NCBI RefSeq assembly: GCF_001279525.1
Contig: NZ_LGDY01000095.1
Span: 1 to 64,000, forward strand
Source: Nocardia sp. NRRL S-836
GTDB taxonomy: Bacteria; Actinomycetota; Actinomycetes; Mycobacteriales; Pseudonocardiaceae
Direction of reading: 5' to 3'
Length of the DNA stretch: 64,000 bases
Below are positions 1 through 7,975 of this stretch, piece by piece (the stretch's first letter is position 1; each line of letters begins with the position of its first letter). Below the pieces are notes generated by a model that was given only the letters and a program-made list of their open reading frames with translations, was not told the DNA's origin and searched no databases. The position numbers and the translations under genes are program-made.

Positions 1-288
1 CAGCGGGTTGTTGCTCGCGGCGACCGCGACCGGGTCGGCGGCCATGCCGGACACGGAACCGGAGCCGGACGGGACCTGCTTGGCGTAGTCGGCACAGCCC
101 GGGCCGACGAGGTCACGGGCCGGGTCCGCCATCGCGGAGGACGACGGGGCCATCGAGGTGGTGGCCGGGGTGGTGGCGGTGGTGGAGCTGCTGCTGTTCG
201 CCATGTCGCCCGAGCCACACGCAGCTCCGAACAGGGCGAGCGAAGCGGCGCCGATGGCCAGGGCGGTGTTGCGGACGGACTTGTTCAT
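1..288 (-). CDS. fasciclin (FAS1) domain lipoprotein, C-terminal part outside the window
   Basis: Only the first 96 codons are in the window; the gene runs off the left edge. The ATG at 288 opens a basic, hydrophobic leader ending in LFGAAC, a lipobox-like site with Cys24, followed by a Ser/Thr-rich linker. The next part, with [15 protein letters not shown] and an SGMAADPV stretch, is the start of an MPT70/MPT83-type fasciclin domain. Such proteins are surface-exposed adhesion-type lipoproteins. In mycobacteria the homologues belong to the SigK regulon, and here the gene is divergent from a sigK/rskA pair with a SigK-like promoter in front of it (332-358). The FAS1 core itself is not visible. 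Confidence 0.85.
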   Translation of the reverse strand, partial: MNKSVRNTALAIGAASLALFGAACGSGDMANSSSSTTATTPATTSMAPSSSAMADPARDLVGPGCADYAKQVPSGSGSVSGMAADPVAVAASNNPL

Positions 289-331
289 GACAGGACATCT
301 CCAAGGAGTGGTCGACCGGTTGCTGCCGGTG

Positions 332-358
332 ATTCGCCGCCCTCCCGGAGACGGATGG
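332..358 (-). promoter_or_regulatory. SigK-type promoter of the fasciclin gene
   Basis: Read on the minus strand there is CCATCC (358-353), a 15-nt spacer, and GCGAAT (337-332), about 44 nt upstream of the ATG at 288. The mycobacterial SigK consensus is CCATCC with a spacer of about 15-17 nt followed by CCGAAT, so this differs at one base. No equally good match is seen on the plus strand before sigK: CCATCG at 429 and GCGAAC at 446 are only 11 nt apart. Confidence 0.65.
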
Positions 359-483
359 GTGGGGTTATCAATCCGTTATCCACTGCGCTGGAGACGCCCC
401 CTTGGTGTGGTGTGCGTCCGAAACCGATCCATCGGCGCTCCCGCTGCGAACACCAGGGGACAACGTTGAGGAGAGGACGCAGG

Positions 484-1086
484 ATGCCGAAGCTCGAGCG
501 GCCGCTGCACAGCCTTCCGCCGGATGCCGCCCGCACGGCCGAGCCGTCCGCAGACGACCTGCTGGCCCTGGTCGCGCGAGGCGACGAGGCCGCGTTCGAA
601 CGGCTCTACGACGTCGTGTCCGGCGCGGTGTTCGGCCTGATCAGGCGCGTCGTGCGGGACCAGGCGCAGTCGGAGGAGGTGTTCCAGGAGGTGATGCTCG
701 AAGTGTGGCGGACCGCGACCAGGTTCGACCCCGGCAGGGGCAGCGCCAACACCTGGATCATGACGCTGACGCACCGCCGTGCCGTCGACCGCGTCCGTTC
801 CGCGCAGGCGGCGACCAACCGCGAGGAGCACGTGGCCCGCCTCGACCAGACCCGGCCGTTCGACGAGGTGAGCGAACAGGTCTCCGGCCGGCTCGAACAA
901 CGCCAGGTGCGCCGCTGCCTGAGCTTCCTGACCGAGCTGCAGCGCGAGTCCGTGCTGCTCGCCTACTACCAGGGCTACTCCTACCCCGAGGTGGCGAGCC
1001 TGCTGAGCCTGCCGCTCGGCACGGTGAAGACCAGGATGCGCGACGGCCTGATCCGGCTCCGCGACTGCATGGGGGTGACCGGATGA
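484..1086 (+). CDS. sigK: ECF RNA polymerase sigma factor, SigK type
   Basis: A 200-residue ECF sigma factor. The ATG at 484 is chosen because GAGGAGAGGA precedes it and the protein then begins just before region 2; longer readings from 355 add no conserved sequence. Region 2 covers roughly residues 25-110 (FERLYDVVSG, SEEVFQEVMLEVW, RAVDRVR) and region 4 about 150-198 (LLAYYQGYSYPEVA, LPLGTVKTRMRDG). The stop overlaps the ATG of the anti-sigma gene (ATGA), implying coupled translation. The order sigK-rskA, divergent from a fasciclin lipoprotein, matches the mycobacterial SigK system controlling MPT70/MPT83. It presumably directs RNA polymerase to that gene when the anti-sigma factor is cleaved or inactivated. 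Confidence 0.9.
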   Translation: MPKLERPLHSLPPDAARTAEPSADDLLALVARGDEAAFERLYDVVSGAVFGLIRRVVRDQAQSEEVFQEVMLEVWRTATRFDPGRGSANTWIMTLTHRRAVDRVRSAQAATNREEHVARLDQTRPFDEVSEQVSGRLEQRQVRRCLSFLTELQRESVLLAYYQGYSYPEVASLLSLPLGTVKTRMRDGLIRLRDCMGVTG

Positions 1087-1796
1087 GGACCACGTCCGCG
1101 GACCTGCACACGCTCACCGGCGCCTACGCCGTGAACGCCCTGTCCGAAACCGAACGCGCGGCGTTCGAGACCCACCTGGTCCGCTGCACCAGCTGCGCCA
1201 CCGAGGTGTCCGAGCTCGCCGCCACCGCCACCCGCCTGGGCACCGCCGTCGAGTTCCCGCCACCACCCCACCTGCGCGCCCGAGTGCTGGCCGCGGCCGG
1301 CGAAACCCGCCAACTCCCGCCACGCACCCCGCGCGCCGCACGCAACTGGCGTCCCGCGGGCGGCGCCCTGCTCGCGGCGGCCTGCCTGGTCGCCGCGGTC
1401 GTGCTCACCGTGCAGGTCACCCAGCCCGACAGCGGCCGGCTGACCCAGCTCGCGAGCGAGTACGGCCGGTTCTCCGACCTGCTGTCCACACCGGACGCCC
1501 GCCTCGTGAGCGCCAACGGCCCCGGCGGCTCGACCGCCACCGCCGTCATCTCCCCCAGCCGCAACGAGGTGCTGTTCGTGACCCGCGCCATGCCCGCCCC
1601 GCCGGCCGACCACGTCTACCAGCTGTGGCTGATCAACCCCACGGGCCCGCACTCGGCCGGCGTCCTCCCCTCTGGCTCGGCCCCACTGCTGGCCGCGGGC
1701 GTGCCCGACGCGCAACGCGTCGCCGTGACCGTTGAGCCACAAGGAGGTTCGCCCACGCCCACCACCGACCCGGTGATGGTGATCACAGTCGCCTGA
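1083..1796 (+). CDS. rskA: membrane-bound anti-sigma-K factor RskA
   Basis: A 237-residue protein. The N-terminal cytoplasmic zinc anti-sigma domain carries HLVRCTSC (His31, Cys35, Cys38), the HxxxCxxC signature. One membrane segment lies at about residues 92-111 (GALLAAACLVAAVVLTVQV). The external RskA domain follows, containing SRNEVLFV, VYQLWLI, AGVLPSG and VTVEPQGGSPTPT. The start overlaps the sigma stop by 4 nt. By analogy with the mycobacterial protein it binds and inhibits the adjacent sigma factor and is destroyed by regulated intramembrane proteolysis. A close relative lies at 7148-7876. Confidence 0.92.
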   Translation: MRTTSADLHTLTGAYAVNALSETERAAFETHLVRCTSCATEVSELAATATRLGTAVEFPPPPHLRARVLAAAGETRQLPPRTPRAARNWRPAGGALLAAACLVAAVVLTVQVTQPDSGRLTQLASEYGRFSDLLSTPDARLVSANGPGGSTATAVISPSRNEVLFVTRAMPAPPADHVYQLWLINPTGPHSAGVLPSGSAPLLAAGVPDAQRVAVTVEPQGGSPTPTTDPVMVITVA

Positions 1797-1826
1797 CCGC
1801 TCCCCGGCCGCTTTAGGCTGTGGCGC

Positions 1827-2444
1827 ATGAAGAACCAGGCCTACGCGCTGGCCGCGGTCGTGGACTCGATCGCGGCCGCGCGCCGCTCCACCCGCGCGCG
1901 CAAGGTGACGAAAACCGCACTGATGCCCGCACTCGCCGTCGCCACCCCACCCCGCGACCCCGGCATGGCCCTCGGCCTCGCCGGCTCGTGGGCAGGCGAC
2001 GTGGCCCTGCTCGGCGACTCGGACCGCGCCTTCCGCACCGGCCTGTTCTCCTTCCTGGCCGCCCATGTCGGCTACACCACAGCCCTGGCCCGCCGCTCCC
2101 GCCCCGGCACCCGCGGCGCCGTGCTGCCGATCGTGACCGCCTCCACCCTCGCCGCCGTCCTCTTCGGCCGCGCGGCCGGCCCACTGGGCCGCCCGGTCAC
2201 CCTCTACGCCCTCACCCTCGGCACGATGGTCGCCGCCGCCTCCACCGCCCGCGGCACCGGCGCACGGCGAGTTTTCGGTGGTGCGGCGCTGTTCATGGCC
2301 TCGGACGCCCTGCTGGGCGCGAGCCGGTTCGTCCTCAAGGGACGCGCCGCGCGCATCGCGTCGGCCGGGGTGATGCCGACGTACGCCGCCGCGCAGTGGC
2401 TGCTGCACACCGGGTTCGAGCAAGGTGGAGGGGAGCCCGCGTGA
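1827..2444 (+). CDS. lysoplasmalogenase-like YhhN/TMEM86 family membrane protein
   Basis: A 205-residue polytopic membrane protein with about six to seven hydrophobic segments. It has the YhhN/TMEM86 pattern: a conserved AGSWAGDVALLGDSDRAF region near residues 50-67, a central helix pair, and a C-terminal FMASDALLGASRF segment (about 153-165) whose Asp is conserved in the family. TMEM86B hydrolyses the vinyl-ether bond of lysoplasmalogen; activity of bacterial members is less certain. The gene starts 30 nt after rskA and could be cotranscribed with it. The first about 25 residues are basic. Confidence 0.75.
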   Translation: MKNQAYALAAVVDSIAAARRSTRARKVTKTALMPALAVATPPRDPGMALGLAGSWAGDVALLGDSDRAFRTGLFSFLAAHVGYTTALARRSRPGTRGAVLPIVTASTLAAVLFGRAAGPLGRPVTLYALTLGTMVAAASTARGTGARRVFGGAALFMASDALLGASRFVLKGRAARIASAGVMPTYAAAQWLLHTGFEQGGGEPA

Positions 2445-2512
2445 AGAGGGGCTCGGAGGTGTGTGCTAATGTTCTTCCCGTCGGAACGAGCAGGACACCG
2501 GCACACAAACAA

Positions 2513-2586
2513 GCGCCGCTAGCTCAGTTGGTTAGAGCAGCTGACTCTTAATCAGCGGGTCCGGGGTTCGAGTCCCTGGCGGCGTA
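2513..2586 (+). tRNA. tRNA-Lys (CTT anticodon)
   Basis: A 74-nt cloverleaf: acceptor GCGCCGC (2513-2519) pairs with GCGGCGT (2579-2585) with a G-U closing pair, discriminator A2586. The D-arm has AGCTCAGTTGGTTAGAGC. The anticodon stem GCTGA/TCAGC holds loop CTCTTAA, giving anticodon CTT. The T-arm is CGGGG/CCCTG around TTCGAGT. CCA is not encoded. Confidence 0.97.
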
Positions 2587-2596
2587 CTCCAGAGAA

Positions 2597-2630
2597 AGAA
2601 GCAGGTAGAGATTCGTCTCTACCTGCTTCT
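2597..2630 (+). terminator. hairpin terminator after tRNA-Lys
   Basis: AGAAGCAGGTAGAGA (2597-2611) and TCTCTACCTGCTTCT (2616-2630) form a perfect 15-bp stem closed by a TTCG tetraloop, starting 10 nt after the tRNA. CTGCTTTT follows. Confidence 0.85.
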
Positions 2631-2811
2631 CTGCTTTTCGGGCAGTCATCTGAGATCTCCCCTGTGTGCGTTGTGGATCATGACTTGTGCGCCCGAGGAC
2701 CTCCCTGGGATCAAAGCCAGGATGCGGGCAGCCCAGTCTCCGGCACTTGGAGCCCGCGCAGAGCCTGACTCAGCATCTCGCCGACCCGGCGACGACACTC
2801 CCCACTTGCCC

Positions 2812-3612
2812 TCACGGCGTGTAGCCGATCGCGGCGAGTGTGTTGCGCAGCGGCTCGGTCTGTCCGTGGTCCTCGCCGTGCGGGAGTGGCCAGTCGGACA
2901 ACGAGGCGAGGCCAGGCTCGACGAGTGACAACCCGGAGATCCACGGAATCAGGTCAGGACGATCGCGTGGTGTCGCCCGTCCGAGCAGATCGCCGTGCAC
3001 TGTGTTGAGCAGCTCGATCTGCGGCGCCCACTCCGAGGTGACGTGGCTGAGGGCAATGCCGCTCCCCGCGCACAGACACTCGCGGTAGGAGTTGACCAAC
3101 GAACCAGGACGAGCCTGATCCGGCAGCAGGTGCAGGATCTCGATCATCAGCACGCCCACGGGCCGTTCGAAGTCGATCAGTCGACGGGTGGCCTCGTGCG
3201 CGAGCACTTCCTGGGGTGCGGCGATATCGGCCTGGATGTAGGCGGTTCCAGGGATTCCACGGAGAGCGGAGTCGCCGTGCGCGGCCACCACCGGGTCTTT
3301 GTCGACATACACAACGGTTGCTTCGTCCTGATCTCGCACGAGGTGGTGCACGTGCCCGCTCATCGGCAAGCCCGCACCGAGCTCCACGAACTGCCGAACG
3401 CCACGTTCGAGCATGTGCTCCACCGCGAGCCCCAGGAACGCTCGGCTCGCTCGGAGGATCTGCCGGAGCGACGGCCAGATCGACTCGATCTGGGCCGCGA
3501 CCACGCGGTCGATCGGCGTGTTGAAGGAGCCTCCGAGCAACCAGTCGTGCACTCGCGCAGCGTTTGCCCGGGCCAGGTCGGCGGTGGGATCGCTCTGTCC
3601 GGCCACGGGCAC
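2812..3612 (-). CDS. SAV2177-type S-adenosylmethionine-dependent methyltransferase (DUF574)
   Basis: A 266-residue protein of the actinobacterial SAV2177/DUF574 S-adenosyl methyltransferase family. It shows the family opening VHDWLLGGSFNTPIDR (about residues 21-36), the glycine-rich SAM loop FVELGAGLPMSGHVHHL (about 76-92), a VVYVDKDPVV strand with the acidic ribose-binding position, and the VLMIEILHLLPD segment around residue 155. The start is a GTG at 3612; a second GTG six bases in (3606) has better spacing from GAGGGA. Substrates of the family are mostly unknown, and many genomes carry numerous paralogues. The gene is isolated, ending near the tRNA-Lys region and divergent from the ECF unit. 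Confidence 0.85.
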   Translation of the reverse strand: MPVAGQSDPTADLARANAARVHDWLLGGSFNTPIDRVVAAQIESIWPSLRQILRASRAFLGLAVEHMLERGVRQFVELGAGLPMSGHVHHLVRDQDEATVVYVDKDPVVAAHGDSALRGIPGTAYIQADIAAPQEVLAHEATRRLIDFERPVGVLMIEILHLLPDQARPGSLVNSYRECLCAGSGIALSHVTSEWAPQIELLNTVHGDLLGRATPRDRPDLIPWISGLSLVEPGLASLSDWPLPHGEDHGQTEPLRNTLAAIGYTP

Positions 3613-3863
3613 TCCCTCGTCCGTTGATGATCATCGTATCGAGCCGGTCGGCCTTCGTATTCCGCTGGACGGGCGGAGTTCCTCCTGATGCCCAGTACTC
3701 GGAGTCTCTGTCCATACACGAAGGAATCCTTCCAAACGTTCGCTCGATCGAGTGAATAGGGCAACGATGTCGTCAATCCGAGGCCTTGTTTCCCGTGCTG
3801 GAGATAGAGCGGGCTCCACCGTCGAGCCCGTGACATAACCAGCATTCATAAGGGGGTACGGAC

Positions 3864-3980
3864 TTGGCAGGCATGGGCACCGCCACCGTGACAACTGATC
3901 ACGGCGTGCGGCTGGTCGGCGCCACGCCCGGCGGGGGGCTGTCTCTCAGCGGCGATCCGGATGAGGACAACGCGGCGTGA
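3864..3980 (+). CDS. small ORF translationally coupled to the downstream sigma factor
   Basis: A 38-codon ORF from TTG 3864 (or 35 codons from ATG 3873) to TGA 3978-3980, which overlaps the GTG start of the next gene (GTGA). AAGGGGG at 3850-3856 sits about 7 nt before the TTG. The peptide begins MAGMGTATVTTD and ends SGDPDEDNAA, hydrophilic with an acidic tail. No family is recognised. The overlap and the ribosome site suggest either a leader peptide or a small partner protein of the sigma factor. Confidence 0.45.
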   Translation: MAGMGTATVTTDHGVRLVGATPGGGLSLSGDPDEDNAA

Positions 3981-4576
3981 CCGGTGATGGACGGCCGGGC
4001 CAGGAAGACCGCGCCGTGATTGAGTTCCGCCAGTTCTACTCCACCAAGTACGACGACTTGCTTGGCTACGTGCGCCACAAATGGCCTCATGTCGATGCGA
4101 CGTCGATCGTCGACGAGACCCTCAAACGTGTGTGGCAGTACCGGGACAAGATCTCCGGCGAATGGATCGCGTATGCGAAGGCCACCGCCAAAAACCTGGT
4201 GATGGACGAGTACAGAAAGCCTCGCGAACTCCTGCTGGAGCCGGCCGAGATACATCTGCGACTGATCAGTGCGGAAATTCCGGTTGACTCGGACGACCCG
4301 GACGACGCCATGGTGCGGCGGGTCGAGAACGCCCTGAACCGCTTGCCCGCGCACTTGGAGACCGCGATGCGCATGAAGCTCAACGAGTTCGACAACGAGC
4401 GCATCGCCCGTGAGATGGACTGCACCGTCACATCCGTCTCCCAGTACCTCTCGCGGGCGCGCGGTCTCATGGCCAAAGACCTCGGCACACCGGTTCATCG
4501 CAGGCAGCGCGGCGCACGCGAAGACCCCGGTGCGATGAAACCCAAGCCCAGGCACGACCAAGACGAGGAGGACTGA
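3977..4576 (+). CDS. ECF-like RNA polymerase sigma factor
   Basis: A 199-residue sigma-70-family protein starting at GTG 3977. Region 2 is weakly conserved (FYSTKYDDLLGYVRHKW at about residues 19-35, then DETLKRVWQYRDKI and AKNLVMDEYRK). Region 4 is clearer (ALNRLPAHLETAMRMKL, then an HTH in NERIAREMDCTVTSVSQYLSRAR, about 120-162). The tail is charged and disordered (RRQRGARED to DQDEED), resembling Pseudonocardiaceae ECF proteins found beside signalling genes. It is 3 nt upstream of the PAS-GGDEF-EAL gene. No anti-sigma gene is directly adjacent; the nearest is the orphan RskA-like gene at 7148, beyond a terminator. Confidence 0.75.
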   Translation: MTGDGRPGQEDRAVIEFRQFYSTKYDDLLGYVRHKWPHVDATSIVDETLKRVWQYRDKISGEWIAYAKATAKNLVMDEYRKPRELLLEPAEIHLRLISAEIPVDSDDPDDAMVRRVENALNRLPAHLETAMRMKLNEFDNERIAREMDCTVTSVSQYLSRARGLMAKDLGTPVHRRQRGAREDPGAMKPKPRHDQDEED

Positions 4577-4579
4577 CTC

Positions 4580-6913
4580 GTGGATCTCATCGGACGACTG
4601 CTGGGACGGATTCCGGGTACGAAGGCGCACGCGCACCGCAGGCTCGACGTGCACCTCGCGGTGTACACCGCCCGGATCCGCGAGGCGAAAGAGCAGGCCA
4701 GGCGGGAAAGGGTGCTGGAGGCGATCCTCGCACAGGACGACGCTCCTCCACCTCCGGCGCCTGCCGCACCCATCCCGGGAACCGAGTACCTCGATCGCAC
4801 CACCGATGCCTGGCTGGCAGCGATCCTGCGCAGCAGCTTCGTCGCGACCGACCGCACATTGCTGCGCACGCGGCTCGCCGACTTCACCCGGGAACTGGCA
4901 CGGTGGCTGCTCGACCCGGTCAGCGCCCGCCTGTCCCCGGAACTGATCGGCCGGCAACTCGCCCACGACCTGGAACTCTCGACGCCGGCACTGCGCCACA
5001 CACTGGAGGTGCTGGCGCCGTTCGCCGAGCAGGTGCACGAGGAGTTCGGCGGCTCAGCCCCAGAACAAAGAGCACGCCTGCTCGGCGGCCTGGCCGAGGG
5101 CTTCACCGACGGCGCACGCCGGCGCATCCTGGACGAGCAGAAGGAACTCTCCGTCGCGCTGGATCGCGCCCGCCGCACTGAACACGAGAAGCTCGCGGCG
5201 AGCGAAGCCCGGTTCGAGCAGCAGTTCGCGGACTCCCAACTCGGGATGTGCCTGCTGGACGCCGACGGCGTCATCACGAAAGCCAATCCGGCGTTGCGGC
5301 TGTTGCTTGGCCGACCGGAGGACCTGATAGTCGGGCAGCCACTGTGGGCGTTCGTGCCCGAAGACGCCCAGGCGCGGGAGGTCGAACAGGCTTGCCACGA
5401 CGCCGCCGCCCATCTGCACACCACGGTGCTCGACGAGATCGAGGTCAGCCGCCGCGACGACCCGGTGCCGCGATGGGTCAGCGTCACCGTGCGGTGGATG
5501 TCGAAGCACGACCGCGACACCGGACACGCGCACGTGGTGCTGGCCGACGTCACCACCTCACACCAGCGGCACCTGAGGCTCGACCAGGTCGGATCCCGCG
5601 ACGACACCACGGATCTGCCCAACCGGCAGTGTCTGGAGCGCCGGCTCGACGACGTCCTGGACGGAGCGGGACCGACGGACACCGTGGGACTCTGCGTCGT
5701 CGGCCTGGACGGGCTCGACAAGATCTCGGAGGAGCTCGGCTCCGAGGTCGGCGAGAACCTCGTGCGCCTGCTGGCCGCCCGGCTGCGTGGTGCGGTCGGC
5801 GGCGCCGTGGACATGGTGGCACGCCATGACAGCGCCACGTTCTGCGCGGTCGTCACCGATCCCGCCGTGTGGAACCGGATGGACGAGTTGGTGGCTCACG
5901 TGGACTCCTGGCTGGGCGAGACCGTCCACATGGGAAAGTACGACCTGGCGGTCAAGCCGCGAATCGGGATCGTCCGCGCGTCTCACAGCTCCGTCACGTC
6001 CGGACAACTGCTGCGAAGCGCGGAGCAGGCTTTGCGACAGTCGGCAGAACCGGTTCACCGCGGAGTGTTCGTGGCGACACGATCCGACGAAGGAAGACAC
6101 AACCAGCTGCTCGCAGAGCTTCCTGCCGCGGTCCGCGGTCGGCAGCTCGAGCTCGCCTACGCGCCGATCACAGATCCAGGCACCGGCAGGGTGATGGGCG
6201 TGGAAGCGAGCGTGCAGTGGCGGCACCCCACCCGCGGTCTCTTCTCAGCAGACCACCTGCTCGTCCTCGCCGACGAGATCGGACTGGACCTCGCGCTCAC
6301 ATCGTGGATCCTGAACCACTCTGCGGAGCAGTCCAGGAAGTGGGCGCAGTCGCTCGGCTCCACCGCGCCGTACATCGTCGTGAACGTCCCACGGTGCCTG
6401 GTGCACGGTGATCAGCTCGTCGAGGATGTGCGTCAGGTACTACTCACCACTCGTGCTCAACCCGAACACCTCCGCCTGGCGCTCAACCAAACCGGAACAC
6501 CCATGCCGCACGGAGTGCGAGCAGAGCACCTGATGAAACTGAGTGCGCTCGGCATCTCCCTGCGTCTCAACGACTTCGGCAGCAGCTTCCAGCGGTTCGA
6601 CCTGCTCCCCCAGGTCACTTTCGAGGGCATCGCGATCCCACCCGGCCTCACTTCCGGGCTCGGCGGAGACAGTCCGGGACACAAGTGCTCCCGTGACATC
6701 ACCACCGCGCTCATATCCATGGCGAAAGCGCTCAAGCTCAACGTGACCCTGCAAGGAGTCTCCACCGATGAACAGGTCCAAGCGGCCCAGACCATGGGAG
6801 CGACTCTTATCCAAGGGCCGCTGGTCGGGCCACCGGAATCGGCCCAGGACGTCTGGCGCCGCGTCCGCAGCAACGGCCAACAGCCCGCTAAGCCACTGGT
6901 TGAAGCGTCCTGA
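4580..6913 (+). CDS. PAS-GGDEF-EAL protein with degenerate catalytic motifs
   Basis: A 777-residue soluble protein from GTG 4580, preceded by GAGGAGGA. An alpha-helical N-terminal region (about 1-205) ends in a coiled linker. A PAS domain covers about 206-330 (FADSQLGMCLLDADG). A GGDEF-like domain covers about 340-500, where the signature is replaced by DSATF (417-421). An EAL-like domain covers about 515-765, with EAS (542-544) for EAL, NDFGSS (664-669) for DDFGTG and QGVST (725-729) for EGVET. Loss of most metal and catalytic residues argues against both c-di-GMP synthesis and hydrolysis. It may instead bind c-di-GMP or another ligand and signal to the sigma factor just upstream. It closes the three-gene unit, followed by a hairpin terminator. 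Confidence 0.85.
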   Translation: MDLIGRLLGRIPGTKAHAHRRLDVHLAVYTARIREAKEQARRERVLEAILAQDDAPPPPAPAAPIPGTEYLDRTTDAWLAAILRSSFVATDRTLLRTRLADFTRELARWLLDPVSARLSPELIGRQLAHDLELSTPALRHTLEVLAPFAEQVHEEFGGSAPEQRARLLGGLAEGFTDGARRRILDEQKELSVALDRARRTEHEKLAASEARFEQQFADSQLGMCLLDADGVITKANPALRLLLGRPEDLIVGQPLWAFVPEDAQAREVEQACHDAAAHLHTTVLDEIEVSRRDDPVPRWVSVTVRWMSKHDRDTGHAHVVLADVTTSHQRHLRLDQVGSRDDTTDLPNRQCLERRLDDVLDGAGPTDTVGLCVVGLDGLDKISEELGSEVGENLVRLLAARLRGAVGGAVDMVARHDSATFCAVVTDPAVWNRMDELVAHVDSWLGETVHMGKYDLAVKPRIGIVRASHSSVTSGQLLRSAEQALRQSAEPVHRGVFVATRSDEGRHNQLLAELPAAVRGRQLELAYAPITDPGTGRVMGVEASVQWRHPTRGLFSADHLLVLADEIGLDLALTSWILNHSAEQSRKWAQSLGSTAPYIVVNVPRCLVHGDQLVEDVRQVLLTTRAQPEHLRLALNQTGTPMPHGVRAEHLMKLSALGISLRLNDFGSSFQRFDLLPQVTFEGIAIPPGLTSGLGGDSPGHKCSRDITTALISMAKALKLNVTLQGVSTDEQVQAAQTMGATLIQGPLVGPPESAQDVWRRVRSNGQQPAKPLVEAS

Positions 6914-6931
6914 GGTCATCGCGACCGCGAA

Positions 6932-6970
6932 GGCGGTTTCCGCTCGCCTGCATCGCGAGCGGAAACCGCC
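6932..6970 (+). terminator. strong hairpin after the GGDEF-EAL gene
   Basis: GGCGGTTTCCGCTCGC (6932-6947) and GCGAGCGGAAACCGCC (6955-6970) pair perfectly over 16 bp around a 7-nt loop, 18 nt after the stop codon. No T-tract follows. Confidence 0.75.
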
Positions 6971-7147
6971 GCCGGTGACAGCCGCGCAGGCGACCACTCT
7001 CGATCGACGAGCCTGTCGATTGCCCACCCCCTGAGGAAGAAGTGAGCCCCAACGTTGCATCCGGGCTCTCGACGGCCGTGGTGGAGCCGGAAGCCGCCGA
7101 AGGGTCGCACGGGCAATCCGCTGATCGCCCGGCGCCGAAGTAGGAGC

Positions 7148-7876
7148 GTGAAACCGGGGAGAACACGTGCGATCAACCCGCACCTGCTGACCGGTGCTCA
7201 CGCGCTCGGCGCGCTGCCCGACGCCGAAGAAGCCGAGTTCGAGGCGCACCTGGGCCGGTGCCGCAGCTGCTGCGACGAGGTGGCCGAGCTGCGGGAGACC
7301 GTGGCCCGGCTGGGCATGGGGGTCGGCCACGTGGTTCCGCGTGCGCTGAGGCCGCGGGTGCTGGCCGGGGTTCGGCGGGTGTGGCAGGTGCCGCCGGTGT
7401 CCGAGGTCGGGACGGCGTTGTCGCGGCGGCGCGGGGTTCGGCGGGCTGCGGTGGTTGTCGCGGTGGCCTGTGTGGTTGCTGGGGCCGTGGGCGGTGTGCA
7501 GGGTGTGCTGAGCGATTCGACGATCGCGCCGGTGGTGGTGCCGCGCACGCGGGTCGGTGATCTGCTGGCGGCGCAGGACTTGCGGCTCGTCACCACGGGG
7601 GGTTCGGCGGTGACCGCGGCGATGTCCCGCAGCCGTAACGAGATGCTGTTCCTGGCGAACGGGCTTCGGACGTTGCCGCGTGGCCGGGTCTACCAGCTGT
7701 GGCTGGTGGACGGGCACGGGCCGCGGTCGGCCGGGACGCTGCGGTCGGACGGTGTGGCGGCCTCGCTGCTCGTGGCAGGGATCGGTGAGGTCGGCGAAGC
7801 GCTCGTCACCGTTGAGCCCGCGGGTGGGTCTCCGGGGCCGACGAGTGCTCCGGTCGTCAGCATCGTCCTGGCCTGA
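7148..7876 (+). CDS. orphan RskA-like membrane anti-sigma factor
   Basis: A 242-residue protein from GTG 7148; a TTG at 7055 would add 31 basic residues outside the domain. The N-terminal zinc domain has HLGRCRSC (His34, Cys38, Cys41). A membrane segment lies at about 99-117 (AAVVVAVACVVAGAVGG), followed by an external RskA domain with SRNEMLFL, VYQLWLV and VTVEPAGGSPGPT, closely matching the protein at 1083-1796. Unlike that gene it has no sigma gene immediately upstream; a terminator hairpin separates it from the GGDEF-EAL gene. It may act on SigK, on the ECF-like factor at 3977, or on a distant sigma factor. The start codon is uncertain because TAGGAG is only one base from it. Confidence 0.82.
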   Translation: MKPGRTRAINPHLLTGAHALGALPDAEEAEFEAHLGRCRSCCDEVAELRETVARLGMGVGHVVPRALRPRVLAGVRRVWQVPPVSEVGTALSRRRGVRRAAVVVAVACVVAGAVGGVQGVLSDSTIAPVVVPRTRVGDLLAAQDLRLVTTGGSAVTAAMSRSRNEMLFLANGLRTLPRGRVYQLWLVDGHGPRSAGTLRSDGVAASLLVAGIGEVGEALVTVEPAGGSPGPTSAPVVSIVLA

Positions 7877-7898
7877 AACGGAAACCTCAGACACGGAG

Positions 7899-7931
7899 AA
7901 CTCCGGGAACAGCGGTGCTGTTCCCGGAGTT
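7899..7931. terminator. bidirectional terminator between convergent genes
   Basis: AACTCCGGGAACAGC (7899-7913) and GCTGTTCCCGGAGTT (7917-7931) form a perfect 15-bp stem with a 3-nt loop, between the orphan anti-sigma gene and the oppositely oriented oxidoreductase gene. Confidence 0.8.
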
Positions 7932-7975
7932 GCGCGCTGGTCAGGCGGGCGTGAGGCGCCGGAACAACGGATGGG

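Noticed and set aside
429..451. Possible SigK autoregulatory promoter before sigK
   Set aside because: CCATCG and GCGAAC are only 11 nt apart, too close for a SigK promoter.
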